Below, piece by piece: positions 1-11,005 of a DNA stretch of 64,000 bases. Every line of letters begins with the position of its first letter. Positions within the stretch are counted from its first letter, which is position 1. Origin of the DNA: Bacteroidota bacterium (GTDB taxonomy: Bacteria; Bacteroidota; Bacteroidia; 2-12-FULL-35-15); NCBI GenBank assembly GCA_947469885.1, contig CANIQT010000004.1:62001-126000 (forward strand), read 5' to 3'. The translations under genes and the position numbers were made by a program. The notes beneath the pieces are model-generated. The model did no database searches, was not told where the DNA came from, and worked only from the letters and a program-made list of their open reading frames with translations.

Positions 1-599
1 CTACTTATCTTGGCAATGACGGAGAACGCTATTCGTACAATCTTAACGGACTAGATGCTGTGCATAAAGGCATTGAAATAGATTTTATTTATAAGTTGCT
101 TAAAAATCTCGACATTGAAGCACTTGCATCTATTGGCGATTGGAAAACAGTTTCGGCTCAAAAGGTATTTATATATGACGACCAACAAGTATTGCAAGAT
201 TCCGTGGACTTCAGCGCAAAGAACGTACATGTGGGCGATGCCGCACAAATACAATACGGGTTGAGTTTGCGTTACGAAATAATAAAAGGATTATACATCA
301 AACCTCGGTTTACTTATTTCGGAAAAAATTACGCTAATTTCGACCCTCTGCTTTTGGAAGACGAAAACAAAGACAGAGAATCGTGGAAAATGCCCAACTA
401 TGGTGTTCTTGATGTAAATGCTGGATATGATTTTAAGATTTGGAAAATGAATGTTGGAGTTATTGCAGGAGTGTCGAATGTTTTAAATGCTGTTTACATT
501 ACTGATGCACAAAACGGAAGTGGTTTTAATGCAAGTACAGCCACCGTTTACATGGGCATGGGCAGAAGATTTAATGTGGGATTGAAAATTGGGTTTTAA
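1..599 (+). CDS. TonB-dependent receptor, C-terminal end (partial)
   Basis: The open frame enters from the left edge (first full codon at base 3) and ends with TAA at 597-599, so only about 199 C-terminal residues are present; a GTG at 60 is internal. The visible part alternates aromatic and polar residues as outer-membrane beta strands do. It contains a segment like the last extracellular loops of TonB receptors (RFTYFGKNYANFDP) and ends in a strand with terminal Phe (RRFNVGLKIGF), the usual barrel end signal. The family imports siderophores, vitamins or glycans using TonB energy. The substrate cannot be told because plug and N-terminus are outside the window. Confidence 0.8.
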   Translation, partial: TYLGNDGERYSYNLNGLDAVHKGIEIDFIYKLLKNLDIEALASIGDWKTVSAQKVFIYDDQQVLQDSVDFSAKNVHVGDAAQIQYGLSLRYEIIKGLYIKPRFTYFGKNYANFDPLLLEDENKDRESWKMPNYGVLDVNAGYDFKIWKMNVGVIAGVSNVLNAVYITDAQNGSGFNASTATVYMGMGRRFNVGLKIGF

Positions 600-684
600 G
601 TATTTCCTGTTTTTTGAAATAAAACTGTAATCGTTCTTTGTTTTAGAGGAAAAAATATTTAAAAAACGGTAGTTTGCACTAATT

Positions 685-810
685 GCAAATGACCTTTTGT
701 CAGAAAAATACAGGTTGCAACCCGTTGCAGATGATGTTTTGTTTACAAAACACAGTTTGTTACACGTTACAGATGGCGTTTGGAATTCCAAACGCCATCT
801 GTTCCGCCTG
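685..810. repeat. Three-unit 42-bp tandem array of dyads
   Basis: Units at 685-726, 727-768 and 769-810 align without gaps (GCAAATGA, GCAGATGA, ACAGATGG at their starts). The second has a dyad GTTTTGTTTACAAAAC at 736-751 (centre 743.5). The third holds a perfect 34-base palindrome at 769-802 (centre 785.5), exactly 42 bases on. It lies in the 399-base gap after the TonB receptor, whose remainder is AT-rich with no gene. Confidence 0.75.
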
Positions 811-941
811 AAAATGAGCTATTTGCATTAATTTCTGCCAAAACAGCAGGAAAAAACGAAAAAATAAATTAATTGCAGGACTAAAATTATAGTAATAAAA
901 GAACTAAATAATAATAAATAATAATTAAACAACAAACCTCA

Positions 942-985
942 TTTCCCTCCCCTCTCCTTCTGAGAGGGGATAAAGGGGAGAGGTC
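942..985. repeat. Dispersed G/C-strand repeat (CTCCCCTCTCC family)
   Basis: A C-rich stretch (CCCTCCCCTCTCCTTCTGAG) followed by its approximate complement (GAGAGGGGATAAAGGGGAGA) just before the endonuclease gene. Related copies occur near 4722-4762, 24530-24573, 27990-28042, 28096-28143 and 48772-48812, always between genes. Confidence 0.7.
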
Positions 986-998
986 TAAATCAACAAAA

Positions 999-3215
999 AT
1001 GAAAAAACTAATTTACACAACATTATTTGCAATTGTTGCAAGTACAGTATCAATGGCACAAGTAAGTCTTCCTACAGGGTGGGATGCAAGCGGAGCACCA
1101 CCCGCAGGATGGTCGGTATCGGGCACAGCCAACTACACCAGCTCTGCTTATTGCGGAACGGCTTCTCCATCTATTAAATTAGACAACACCGGAGACTTTG
1201 TAATGGTTAATTTTGCTGACAATCCGGGTACATTGACGTATAAAATGCGAGGGGCAAGTTTGGCAGGAGCCACGTTTGCCTTCACGGTTCAAGAATCAGT
1301 GAATGGCACCGTGTGGACTACCCTTAGAGCATTTACGCAAGCCGACTTAACTTCGATTAATACTGCTATGGCTTCGTTCACCGATATGCCTTTGCAGGCA
1401 AGCCGCTACATTCGTTGGTTTTATACATTAAAATCAGCCGGTAACATTGCTTTGGACGATATGAACCTAACCATTGGTGCTGCTGGTCCGGCTCAAGAAA
1501 TCAACGTGCAGGTAGCTGCTGTTAACTATCCGAGCAACGCTACATATTATGCAAGCTCGCCTGTATCAACACCTTCAACCATTAATTTTACTATTCAAAA
1601 CGTGGGTACCACTAACACATTGAACATTGCATCAGCAGTTGTTTCAGGTTTAAATGCTGGAGATTTTGTGGTAGGCACTGTTCCTTCCACTGTAGCTGCT
1701 GCAAGTTCAGCAGCTTTGGTGGTTACTTTTACTCCAAGCATGGCAGGCACTCGCATTGCCGATTTAACTATTAATAGCGATGATGCTGATGAAGGTTCTT
1801 ATGTTATTCATTTTTATGGCGTAGGTGGCTCGTTTGCAACCACTCCTATTTATCAACCTACCGGACTAACATTTACAAACATAAAATCGTATCGCTTCAA
1901 TGCCTCATTTAACAATGCATTCGGAATGCCTGATGGTTATTTGGTGCTTCGCAAAAAAGGCTCTCCGATAACAGATGTTCCAACTGATGGCACTGCTTAT
2001 CAACGTGGAGATGTAATTGGAGGCTCTTCCGTTTTATATTCAGGTAGCGCTACAGCCTTTGCTCCTACTTACATTGTGGCAAATACACAATATTATTTCG
2101 CTATCTTTTCTTACAACGGTCCGGGCATTTACAGAAGCTATTTAACCGCAGCACCGCTTACAGGTAACGTTACCACAGCTGCCACCATGATGCCTGCCAA
2201 TACTTATAACACAGTGCATACAGGAGTTTCCACCTTTGTTGCCGATTTGCACAATGTGGTGTATCCCCACACCCACATGTACTACAGCGATTACGATGAC
2301 AATGTGGTAAACCTTTTCGCTTCGCGAGATACTACCAACGACCAACGTGTAGTTACCTGTGTTTACTCAGGAGAAAATAAAGTTTATACAGCACCATTCG
2401 ATTGGACCATCACCGGTTTCAGTCGCGAGCACTCGTACTGCAATCAGTGGATGCCAGCCGGAACGCTAACTACAGACGAGTGGTATGAAGACTATCACCA
2501 GTTATTTCCTGTCGACCAAAACAACGCAAATGCTGTTCGCAGTAATTATCCGTTGGGCAAAGTGGTTAACGTTAGTTACACTTATCTTGGTTGCAAATTA
2601 GGAACTGATGCGCTAGGGCACACTGTTTTCGAGCCAAGAGATTCGGACAAAGGAGATGCTGCACGTGCTATTATGTACGAAGCAATATGTTATACAACCA
2701 TTGCAGGAAATAACTGGGGCTTGCCAAATCCTATCAGTGTTACCATTCCTTATGGTGAAGACCAAAATATATTGAAACTTTGGAACATTCAAGATCCTCC
2801 TGATGCTTGGGAAATTTCGAGAAATGATTTTATTGATTCGGTTCAAGGAAATAGAAATCCGTTTGTAGATAGCAGTCATTATGCATGTTACATTGATTTT
2901 ACTAACATGTCTTACATTGCAACCAACTCTTGCAACGGGCTTGGAATAAAAGAAAACACCAACACCGATTTAATTTCAATTGCACCGAATCCAAACAACG
3001 GAAACTTTATGATTTATTATTCATCAGCAAAATTTCAAAAGGTAACAATGAAATTAATGGATGTAATGGGAAGAGTGGTTTATGCTAACGAAACAAAAGT
3101 AAACACAGGTGGCAACCCGATAGAAATGAATTTACAAAATGTGAGTAAAGGAATTTATTCGTTAGAGTTTGTTACCGAAAGCGGAAAACAAACCCAGAAA
3201 TTAATTATACAATAA
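999..3215 (+). CDS. Secreted endonuclease I family nuclease with T9SS sorting domain
   Basis: 738 residues. A Sec signal peptide (about 1-20, ending SMAQ) leads into a jelly-roll-like region (22-160), a choice-of-anchor-D/ASH-like beta domain (about 165-280) and an Fn3-like segment (285-390). An endonuclease I domain follows (about 400-640), with the family core FSREHSYCNQW near 473 and YEDYHQLFPVDQNNANAVRS near 497-517. The C-terminus from about 658 (ISIAPNPNNGNF to KLIIQ) is a type A T9SS sorting domain. The family cleaves DNA non-specifically with a divalent metal. The product is probably exported across the outer membrane and surface-held or released, scavenging extracellular DNA. It is much longer than minimal endonuclease I (about 230 residues) because of the added beta domains. 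Confidence 0.88.
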   Translation: MKKLIYTTLFAIVASTVSMAQVSLPTGWDASGAPPAGWSVSGTANYTSSAYCGTASPSIKLDNTGDFVMVNFADNPGTLTYKMRGASLAGATFAFTVQESVNGTVWTTLRAFTQADLTSINTAMASFTDMPLQASRYIRWFYTLKSAGNIALDDMNLTIGAAGPAQEINVQVAAVNYPSNATYYASSPVSTPSTINFTIQNVGTTNTLNIASAVVSGLNAGDFVVGTVPSTVAAASSAALVVTFTPSMAGTRIADLTINSDDADEGSYVIHFYGVGGSFATTPIYQPTGLTFTNIKSYRFNASFNNAFGMPDGYLVLRKKGSPITDVPTDGTAYQRGDVIGGSSVLYSGSATAFAPTYIVANTQYYFAIFSYNGPGIYRSYLTAAPLTGNVTTAATMMPANTYNTVHTGVSTFVADLHNVVYPHTHMYYSDYDDNVVNLFASRDTTNDQRVVTCVYSGENKVYTAPFDWTITGFSREHSYCNQWMPAGTLTTDEWYEDYHQLFPVDQNNANAVRSNYPLGKVVNVSYTYLGCKLGTDALGHTVFEPRDSDKGDAARAIMYEAICYTTIAGNNWGLPNPISVTIPYGEDQNILKLWNIQDPPDAWEISRNDFIDSVQGNRNPFVDSSHYACYIDFTNMSYIATNSCNGLGIKENTNTDLISIAPNPNNGNFMIYYSSAKFQKVTMKLMDVMGRVVYANETKVNTGGNPIEMNLQNVSKGIYSLEFVTESGKQTQKLIIQ

Positions 3216-3271
3216 AACAACAAAATAAACAGCAGAAACAAAACAGGAAATACGTTTTGTTTTTGCTGTTA

Positions 3272-4702
3272 CTATTTAATTTTTTTCATCAATGCAATAA
3301 AATCAGGAGAAGTTTGCATTGCTTTAAAAGCAGTATCGTTTTGCATTCGAGGCAAATCGTTGAACCCATTGATAACCGCTTTGTTTAAAGCTACTAGTGC
3401 TTCTGTTTCATTTCCTTGTTTTGCATTTACATCTGCTGTCAGATATTGTGCTTCGCTGTTGGTAGGGTCAACAAGCACATATATTTTACAAAAATAATCA
3501 GCAGCCGGTAGTTGATTTTGTTTTAATGCTCCGCTTGCCTGCATATATGCCACCAAACTGAGATATCCCAACACCCTTTTGTTCATCTGCATTTCGCTTT
3601 TGTTGTTTCCATTTTTTATTTTTTGGTTGAGCGCAGCAATTTCTTTTTTCCATTTTTCTAAATCCCCACTCTGAAATCCTTTCATGTAAAATTCTTTTAG
3701 CTTCTCTTCGTTTGCCCAAGTTATTTCTTCTTCTCTCAATGCTTTGTCAACGGCTTTGCTTGTTTGCAATGTTTTGTAAGTGGTAAGACAGTAGTTCAAA
3801 TCGGTGAGTCCGTCATAAAAATTTATTGTTTTCTTGCACAAATTAAAAGCTTCGAACTCCTGCTTTTTTTTCATGTACGTTTCAATTTGTTTGATGATTG
3901 GATTTACTCTTTTATTAATCAGGGAATCGTTTTTTGATTTAATGTTTCTTCTCATCTCGCACAACTCCAACCACCAAAAGGCTTCATCCATCACTTCTTT
4001 TTTGCACCATTCGTGTTTTCCTTCAAAAGTAATTAAGGCATGTTTGATGTTGTGTCCGGCAAGTTCTACTTTGTCGTATTTTTTCATTTCTGTAGAATTA
4101 AAATCTTCTTCGCCTGCAATGCCTAGCCAAGTATAGTTATTGCGAGGGTTAACAAAGTTGCTGGCAGGAGTGCTGGCACCTACACATATAACACCTGCAA
4201 TGGCACCGTTCATAATGGTGAGTCCGTTTGCCACCCGTGCACCGCCCGAAAATCCCAATAAATAAATACGCTCTGTGTTTATTGACAAACGATTTTGAGC
4301 ATCAGCTAATAATTTTTCGGCAATAACAGCCGACTCTTCCCAAGCTGTTCCGTTTTTTGAATTGTTGGAACCAACAAGGATATAACCGAATTGCTCTGCC
4401 AAATCTTTGTACATCGAAACTGGCAATTTGCCTGTACCATGTGCATCGAAAGCATACATTACGGGATATGTTTTATCAATAGAATAAGTAGAAGGCAGAT
4501 ACAACGCATAGCTTTGCGAAGCATCGATTTTGCAAATTACTTTTTCAATAATTTCTCCCTTCGGGAAATTTTCTTTTACAACAGGAACAATTGAATCCTT
4601 TGTTTGGTTAGCGGTATTTTCTTTTTGTTTATCACCGCCCGATGTGCAAGAGAAAAACAGGGAAGTAATAATGCTAATGGAAATAAATTTAATTCGAATC
4701 AT
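3272..4702 (-). CDS. Esterase-like alpha/beta-hydrolase lipoprotein with helical C-terminus
   Basis: 476 residues from the ATG at 4702; a GTG seven codons upstream is in frame but would spoil the signal peptide. The N-terminus (MIRIKFISISIITSLFFSC) is a lipoprotein signal with Cys19 as lipid site. Residues about 45-260 look like the esterase/PHB-depolymerase branch of alpha/beta hydrolases: YPVMYAFDAHGTG near the oxyanion region and nucleophile elbow GFSGGARVA near 150. The remaining 200 residues are helical and end in a TPR-like repeat (NETEALVALNKAV). Substrate unknown. It is convergent with the endonuclease gene and downstream of purB on the same strand, separated from it by a dispersed repeat. 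Confidence 0.7.
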   Translation of the reverse strand: MIRIKFISISIITSLFFSCTSGGDKQKENTANQTKDSIVPVVKENFPKGEIIEKVICKIDASQSYALYLPSTYSIDKTYPVMYAFDAHGTGKLPVSMYKDLAEQFGYILVGSNNSKNGTAWEESAVIAEKLLADAQNRLSINTERIYLLGFSGGARVANGLTIMNGAIAGVICVGASTPASNFVNPRNNYTWLGIAGEEDFNSTEMKKYDKVELAGHNIKHALITFEGKHEWCKKEVMDEAFWWLELCEMRRNIKSKNDSLINKRVNPIIKQIETYMKKKQEFEAFNLCKKTINFYDGLTDLNYCLTTYKTLQTSKAVDKALREEEITWANEEKLKEFYMKGFQSGDLEKWKKEIAALNQKIKNGNNKSEMQMNKRVLGYLSLVAYMQASGALKQNQLPAADYFCKIYVLVDPTNSEAQYLTADVNAKQGNETEALVALNKAVINGFNDLPRMQNDTAFKAMQTSPDFIALMKKIK

Positions 4703-4721
4703 ATTTGTTTTTTTTAGGTTC

Positions 4722-4762
4722 ACGTCCCTCTCCTTAGGAGAAGGGATTAAAGGGGACGTTTA
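4722..4762. repeat. Dispersed repeat copy between purB and the esterase gene
   Basis: ACGTCCCTCTCCTTAGGAG followed by AAGGGATTAAAGGGGACGT forms a hairpin-capable copy of the CTCCCCTCTCC family. It abuts the purB stop codon and may act as a terminator or processing site. Confidence 0.6.
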
Positions 4763-6106
4763 TATCCCTGTATAATTATGTGGCGAAATTTGTTTCAATT
4801 CTTTCTTCACTTTATCACTAACATTTAACGTATCAATAAAAGCAGCAATACTTTCTTTCGTAATATGTGTATTGGTGCGGGTTAGTTCTTTCAGTGCTTC
4901 ATAGGGTTTCGGATAACTTTCTCTGCGAAGAATGGTTTGAATGGCTTCTGCTACTACCGCCCAGTTGTTTTCCAAATCTTTTTCGAGAGCAGGTTTGTTT
5001 AAAATTAATTTATCCAATCCTTTTAATAAAGAAGTATAAGCAATTAAACTATGAGCCAATGGCACACCCACATTGCGCAGCACAGTAGAATCGGTTAAGT
5101 CGCGCTGCAAACGGGAGATGGGTAACTTGGCAGAAAAATGTTCGAACAGTGCATTGGCAATTCCAAGATTGCCTTCTGAGTTTTCAAAGTCAATCGGGTT
5201 TACTTTGTGGGGCATGGCTGACGAGCCAATCTCTCCTTCTTTTATTTTTTGTTTAAAATAATCCATCGAAATGTATTGCCATATATCCCTGTCCAAATCA
5301 ATAAGGATGTTGTTAATGCGTTTTAGGGCATCACAAAAAGCAGCAAAGGCATCATAATATTCAATTTGAGTTGTAGGAAAAGAGCGGCTCAACAAAAGTG
5401 TTTCGTTCACAAATTTAGCAGCAAACTGATGCCAATTGGTTTCGGGATAAGCCACATAGTGAGCATTCATATTGCCAGTAGCCCCGCCAAACTTGGCACA
5501 TTGAGGAATGTTTTTAAATACTTCCACCTGCTTTCGCAAACGAACAGCAAACACTTTAATTTCTTTTCCCAGTTTTGTAGGCGAGGCAGGCTGCCCGTGA
5601 GTGCGGGCAAGCATAGGTATTTCAGCCCATTCAGTAGCAAGCAAATCTAATTTGTTTATTACATCCTCAATTGCAGGTACAATTGATTGGTCTCTTGCAT
5701 CCTTAATAGAATAAGGAATAGCCGTATTATTAATATCCTGAGAGGTTAAACCAAAATGAACAAATTCTTTTTCATTTGTAAGTTTTAATACATCAAACTT
5801 TTCTTTGATAAAATATTCAACCGCTTTTACATCATGGTTGGTTGTTTTTTCAATGTCTTTTATTTGTTGCGCATCGGCTTCAGTAAAGTTTAAATAAATG
5901 TTTCGCAAAGCGGGAAACAATGATTTGTCAATACCTTTCAGTTGAGGCAAAGGCAATTCGCAAAGCGCAATAAAATATTCAATCTCCACCCGCACACGGT
6001 AGTTAATCAATGCAGACTCAGAAAAATAATCAGCAAGCTTTGCGGTGGTGTTTCTGTATCGCCCGTCAATTGGGGATATGGCAGTAAGTTTAGTTAATGA
6101 ACTCAT
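4760..6106 (-). CDS. purB: Adenylosuccinate lyase
   Basis: 448 residues from ATG at 6106; in-frame codons upstream (to 6169) would run across the promoter and into tadA, so they were not used. It belongs to the fumarase/aspartase superfamily, E. coli-like PurB branch (about 456 residues). It starts LTAISPIDGRYRN and carries the signature loop GSSAMPHKVNPIDFENSEGN near 295. It splits fumarate from SAICAR in IMP synthesis and from adenylosuccinate in AMP synthesis. No other purine gene is adjacent. It is divergent from tadA; TACCTTCG at 6135-6128 on this strand is a likely -7 element. Confidence 0.95.
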   Translation of the reverse strand: MSSLTKLTAISPIDGRYRNTTAKLADYFSESALINYRVRVEIEYFIALCELPLPQLKGIDKSLFPALRNIYLNFTEADAQQIKDIEKTTNHDVKAVEYFIKEKFDVLKLTNEKEFVHFGLTSQDINNTAIPYSIKDARDQSIVPAIEDVINKLDLLATEWAEIPMLARTHGQPASPTKLGKEIKVFAVRLRKQVEVFKNIPQCAKFGGATGNMNAHYVAYPETNWHQFAAKFVNETLLLSRSFPTTQIEYYDAFAAFCDALKRINNILIDLDRDIWQYISMDYFKQKIKEGEIGSSAMPHKVNPIDFENSEGNLGIANALFEHFSAKLPISRLQRDLTDSTVLRNVGVPLAHSLIAYTSLLKGLDKLILNKPALEKDLENNWAVVAEAIQTILRRESYPKPYEALKELTRTNTHITKESIAAFIDTLNVSDKVKKELKQISPHNYTGI

Positions 6107-6169
6107 AGTTGTTTTTAAAAAGAAAAGCGAAGGTAAGGAAAATATTGATTTTTGTTTTATCTTTATCAC

Positions 6170-6622
6170 ATGGAACTATCTGTTTTTTCTGACCAACATT
6201 TTATGCAGGAAGCATTCAAAGAAGCTAAAAGGGCTTTTGATGCTGACGAAATACCGGTGGGCGCGGTGGTGGTGTGTAACAATAAAATTATAGCCAGAGC
6301 GCACAATTTTACAGAGCGGCTGAACGATGTGACTGCTCATGCCGAAATGCAAGCTATAACTGCTTCTGCCAATTACCTTGGCGGAAAATACTTAAACGAA
6401 TGTACCTTGTATGTAACTCTTGAACCTTGCGTAATGTGTGCAGGAGCTATTGCCTGGGCACAATTAGGCAAACTGGTGTATGGTGCTTCGGATACAAAAA
6501 AGGGTTTTCATTTGATAAGTGAAAAAAAATTATTGCATCCTAAAACCGAAATAATTGCTGGTGTTTTGCAAAACGAATGCAGCGAAATACTTAAATTGTT
6601 TTTTCAAAAAAAAAGAGAATAA
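6170..6622 (+). CDS. tadA: tRNA-specific adenosine deaminase TadA
   Basis: 151 residues from ATG at 6170, giving the usual short N-terminus. Zinc-dependent cytidine/deoxycytidylate deaminase fold: His57 and catalytic Glu59 in TAHAEMQA, and zinc cysteines Cys87 and Cys90 in LEPCVMCAGA. The family converts A34 to inosine in the anticodon of tRNA-Arg(ACG). The tail KKGFHLISEKKLLHPKTEI matches TadA rather than a guanine or cytosine deaminase. It stands alone, 63 bases from divergent purB. Confidence 0.93.
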   Translation: MELSVFSDQHFMQEAFKEAKRAFDADEIPVGAVVVCNNKIIARAHNFTERLNDVTAHAEMQAITASANYLGGKYLNECTLYVTLEPCVMCAGAIAWAQLGKLVYGASDTKKGFHLISEKKLLHPKTEIIAGVLQNECSEILKLFFQKKRE

Positions 6623-6826
6623 GAATTTTTAATACCACACTTTTATAAAGCAATTCATTTATCGTAATTAATATGTCATTCATCTATATCCTGCAATTGT
6701 ATGTCAATACAATGCAACTATTTTGAGTTTATTTGCATCTTTGTAGATACACAGGGGAGATGAATATTGGTGAAATCAGAAAATAACAAGAGTTAGGTAA
6801 TAAATAGTGCGAAGTTTATAAACAAT

Positions 6827-7171
6827 ATGAAAAGAGTGTTAAATAAAAGGAAAAGGAAATCAGCTTTGATACTGTGTTTGGGAGGGGCTATGAGTGTAAT
6901 TATAGGAACAGCTACAGTGTTTCTTGGTACATATTCTATCCAAACAATGTTAGCAAACACATCTTCTGAAACCACCATTTATTTATCAGGATTCGCCATC
7001 ATGTTGCTTGGAATAGGTATTGTACTGCTTGGAACTATCACTATTTTATTCGGCAGAATTACCAATAATACAAAGAGTGCATACAGAACTATGCAAAAAG
7101 AAAGTCATCCCCAAAACAAAGTAACTACAGCTGAGTTTAAAAATATTCGTTTAAATAAAAAGGCAGCGTAG
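6827..7171 (+). CDS. Small membrane protein of unknown function
   Basis: 114 residues with a very basic start (KRVLNKRKRKS) and two hydrophobic segments (about 13-38 and 51-76), then a soluble basic tail. I do not recognise a family. The 200 bases upstream hold no gene. The gene stops inside a hairpin that probably terminates both it and convergent gyrB. Confidence 0.6.
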   Translation: MKRVLNKRKRKSALILCLGGAMSVIIGTATVFLGTYSIQTMLANTSSETTIYLSGFAIMLLGIGIVLLGTITILFGRITNNTKSAYRTMQKESHPQNKVTTAEFKNIRLNKKAA

Positions 7172-7194
7172 TTTTAACACCTCGCTGCCTTTTA
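7160..7194. terminator. Bidirectional hairpin terminator
   Basis: AAGGCAGCG (7160-7168) pairs with CGCTGCCTT (7183-7191) and is followed by T-rich sequence, with A-rich sequence on the other side. It overlaps the stop of the 114-residue membrane protein and faces gyrB. Confidence 0.8.
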
Positions 7195-7213
7195 TTATTG
7201 CGCTACCTTCTCT

Positions 7214-9211
<1,998 letters not shown>

Positions 9212-9376
9212 TTAGGGCACGTAAAAGTAGCTTTTTATATCGAATTCAGTGATGTTTTAGTGAAATAAAAATGGATTATTTTATTAACATTTTTTTGATA
9301 AAAATATGGAGTAAAAAAGGTGAGATTTTTTACGATAAAAATCAAGTAAAAAATGGTGCTTTGATTAAAAATTTGA

Positions 9377-9628
9377 CTTATTGAACTTTCCAACAACCTT
9401 CATGGACTTTCCAATAACTCGAAATTGGCATTAAAGAAACCTAATATACTTTCTAATAATCTTCTTATACTTTCTAATAATCTTCTTATACTTTCCAATA
9501 ACCTTCTTAGACTTTCTAATAACCTTCTTAGACTTTCTAATAATCTTCATAGACTTTCCAATAACCTTCATAGACTTTCCAATAACCTTGATAGACTTTC
9601 TAATAATCTTCATAGACTTTCTAATAAC
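9377..9628. repeat. Twelve-unit 21-bp direct-repeat array
   Basis: Units start at 9377, 9398, 9419, 9440 and so on every 21 bases to 9608. The consensus is CTTCWTAGACTTTCYAATAA plus one base; the 9419 unit is degenerate and those from 9461 on differ by one to three bases. It sits between the divergent gyrB and proline dehydrogenase genes. Both strands stay open only because the unit is a multiple of three; I do not call a protein. Confidence 0.92.
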
Positions 9629-9740
9629 TGTCCTAAAATTACGTAAAAGGCTAAATATTAGTGTTTAACGACACAAGCGTAAAAATTCTGGTATAACCCC
9701 TACTAAACAAGTTTGAAAAGTAAGGTCAACTCCTTTTTAC

Positions 9741-9748
9741 TATATTTG
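9741..9748 (+). promoter_or_regulatory. Putative -7 element for the proline dehydrogenase gene
   Basis: TATATTTG fits the Bacteroidota consensus TAnnTTTG and lies 21 bases before the ATG at 9770. No TTG is seen at the ideal -33 distance. It argues against the in-frame codons upstream of 9770. Confidence 0.5.
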
Positions 9749-9769
9749 TGCAATTATCCATCTATTCTT

Positions 9770-10936
9770 ATGCTGTCATTTAATAATACCGAAATATCGT
9801 TTTCAGGAAAAACCAACAAAGATTTAAACCGTTCGTACTGGCTTTTTAAGCTCATTTCTTATAACTGGTTTGTGAGTATGGGCAAAGTGCTAACTACCAT
9901 TGCCCTGAAATTACATTTACCAATAAAAGGAATCATCAAAGCAACCGTTTTTAAACAATTTTGCGGTGGCGAAACCATATTGGAATGTGATAAAGCAATA
10001 CACGATTTGGGCAAATTTAACATCGGAACCATATTGGATTATTCGGTAGAAGGAAAAGTGTCGGAACACGATTTGGATGCCTGTGCCACCGAAACCATTG
10101 CTACCATTGTCCGTGCCAAAAAAGACACCAACATTCCGTTTTCGGTTTTTAAAGTTACCGGGCTTGGGCGGATGGAAATATTGGAAAAAGTTTCGGCAAA
10201 AAAAGAATTAACTCATGCTGAGGATAAAGAATTTGCCCGTGTTTGTCACCGGGTGGGCAACATTTGTAAAGCCGCACACGATGCTGGTATTCCGGTTTTT
10301 ATTGATGCCGAGCACAGTTGGATTCAAAATGCAATTGATGAACTTGCCAACCAAATGATGGCCCTGTACAACATCCGTAAACCTATTGTTTACAACACTT
10401 TTCAATTGTACCGAAACGACAGGCTGGAATTTTTGAAACATTCGTTTGATTTGTCTGTTAAAGGAAATTATTACCTGGGCGCAAAACTAGTACGGGGTGC
10501 GTATATGGAAAAAGAAAGAGCGCGAGCAATTGCCAATAACTATCCATCGCCCATACATACTACCAAGCAGGAAACAGATAATGATTACAATGCTGCTATG
10601 TCGTTTTGTGTTCAGAATATTGACAGAATAGCCATTTGTGCCGGAACGCATAATGAAGATTCTTCTTTACTACTTGTGGAATTGATGCAAAAAAATAATA
10701 TTCATGCTCACAATAAACACATTTATTTTTCTCAATTATTAGGCATGAGCGACCACATTAGTTTCAATTTGGCTAAAGAAGGATACAATGTGGCAAAGTA
10801 TGTACCTTATGGTCCGGTGCGTGAAGTGGTGCCATATCTTATTCGCAGGGCGCAAGAAAATACTTCGGTGAAAGGGCAAACAGGAAGAGAGCTTGGATTA
10901 ATTATAAAAGAAAAGGAGAGAAGGGCAGCGATTTAA
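9770..10936 (+). CDS. Proline dehydrogenase (monofunctional)
   Basis: 388 residues from ATG at 9770, chosen because a -7 box lies just upstream and the family start (MLSFNNTEISFSGKTN) follows. FAD-dependent PRODH TIM barrel: PVFIDAEHSWIQ, YNTFQLYRNDRLEF, YYLGAKLVRGAYMEKERA, AGTHNEDSS, and the C-terminal helix YLIRRAQENTSVKGQTGREL with the substrate-carboxylate arginines. It oxidises proline to pyrroline-5-carboxylate and feeds electrons to quinone. The P5C dehydrogenase half of PutA is absent, normal for this phylum. Confidence 0.93.
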   Translation: MLSFNNTEISFSGKTNKDLNRSYWLFKLISYNWFVSMGKVLTTIALKLHLPIKGIIKATVFKQFCGGETILECDKAIHDLGKFNIGTILDYSVEGKVSEHDLDACATETIATIVRAKKDTNIPFSVFKVTGLGRMEILEKVSAKKELTHAEDKEFARVCHRVGNICKAAHDAGIPVFIDAEHSWIQNAIDELANQMMALYNIRKPIVYNTFQLYRNDRLEFLKHSFDLSVKGNYYLGAKLVRGAYMEKERARAIANNYPSPIHTTKQETDNDYNAAMSFCVQNIDRIAICAGTHNEDSSLLLVELMQKNNIHAHNKHIYFSQLLGMSDHISFNLAKEGYNVAKYVPYGPVREVVPYLIRRAQENTSVKGQTGRELGLIIKEKERRAAI

Positions 10937-11003
10937 TAATTTGCTGATGTGATGTGATGATTTTATTCATGAATCAGCAAATCAAAATATCAGCAAATCA
11001 GCA
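10937..11003. repeat. ATCAGCAAATC short repeat with inverted arm
   Basis: TTTGCTGATGTGATGTGATG is followed by AATCAGCAAATCAAAATATC and further CAGCAAATCAG copies, able to fold back. It lies between convergent genes. A similar AGCACATCAGCATATCAGCA stretch lies at 61384-61409. Confidence 0.6.
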
Positions 11004-11005
11004 AA

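Noticed and set aside
9377..9646. Open frames on both strands translating as ILSNNL-type repeats
   Set aside because: The frames stay open because the unit is 21 bases and lacks stops. No upstream start context or family, and both strands are equally open.
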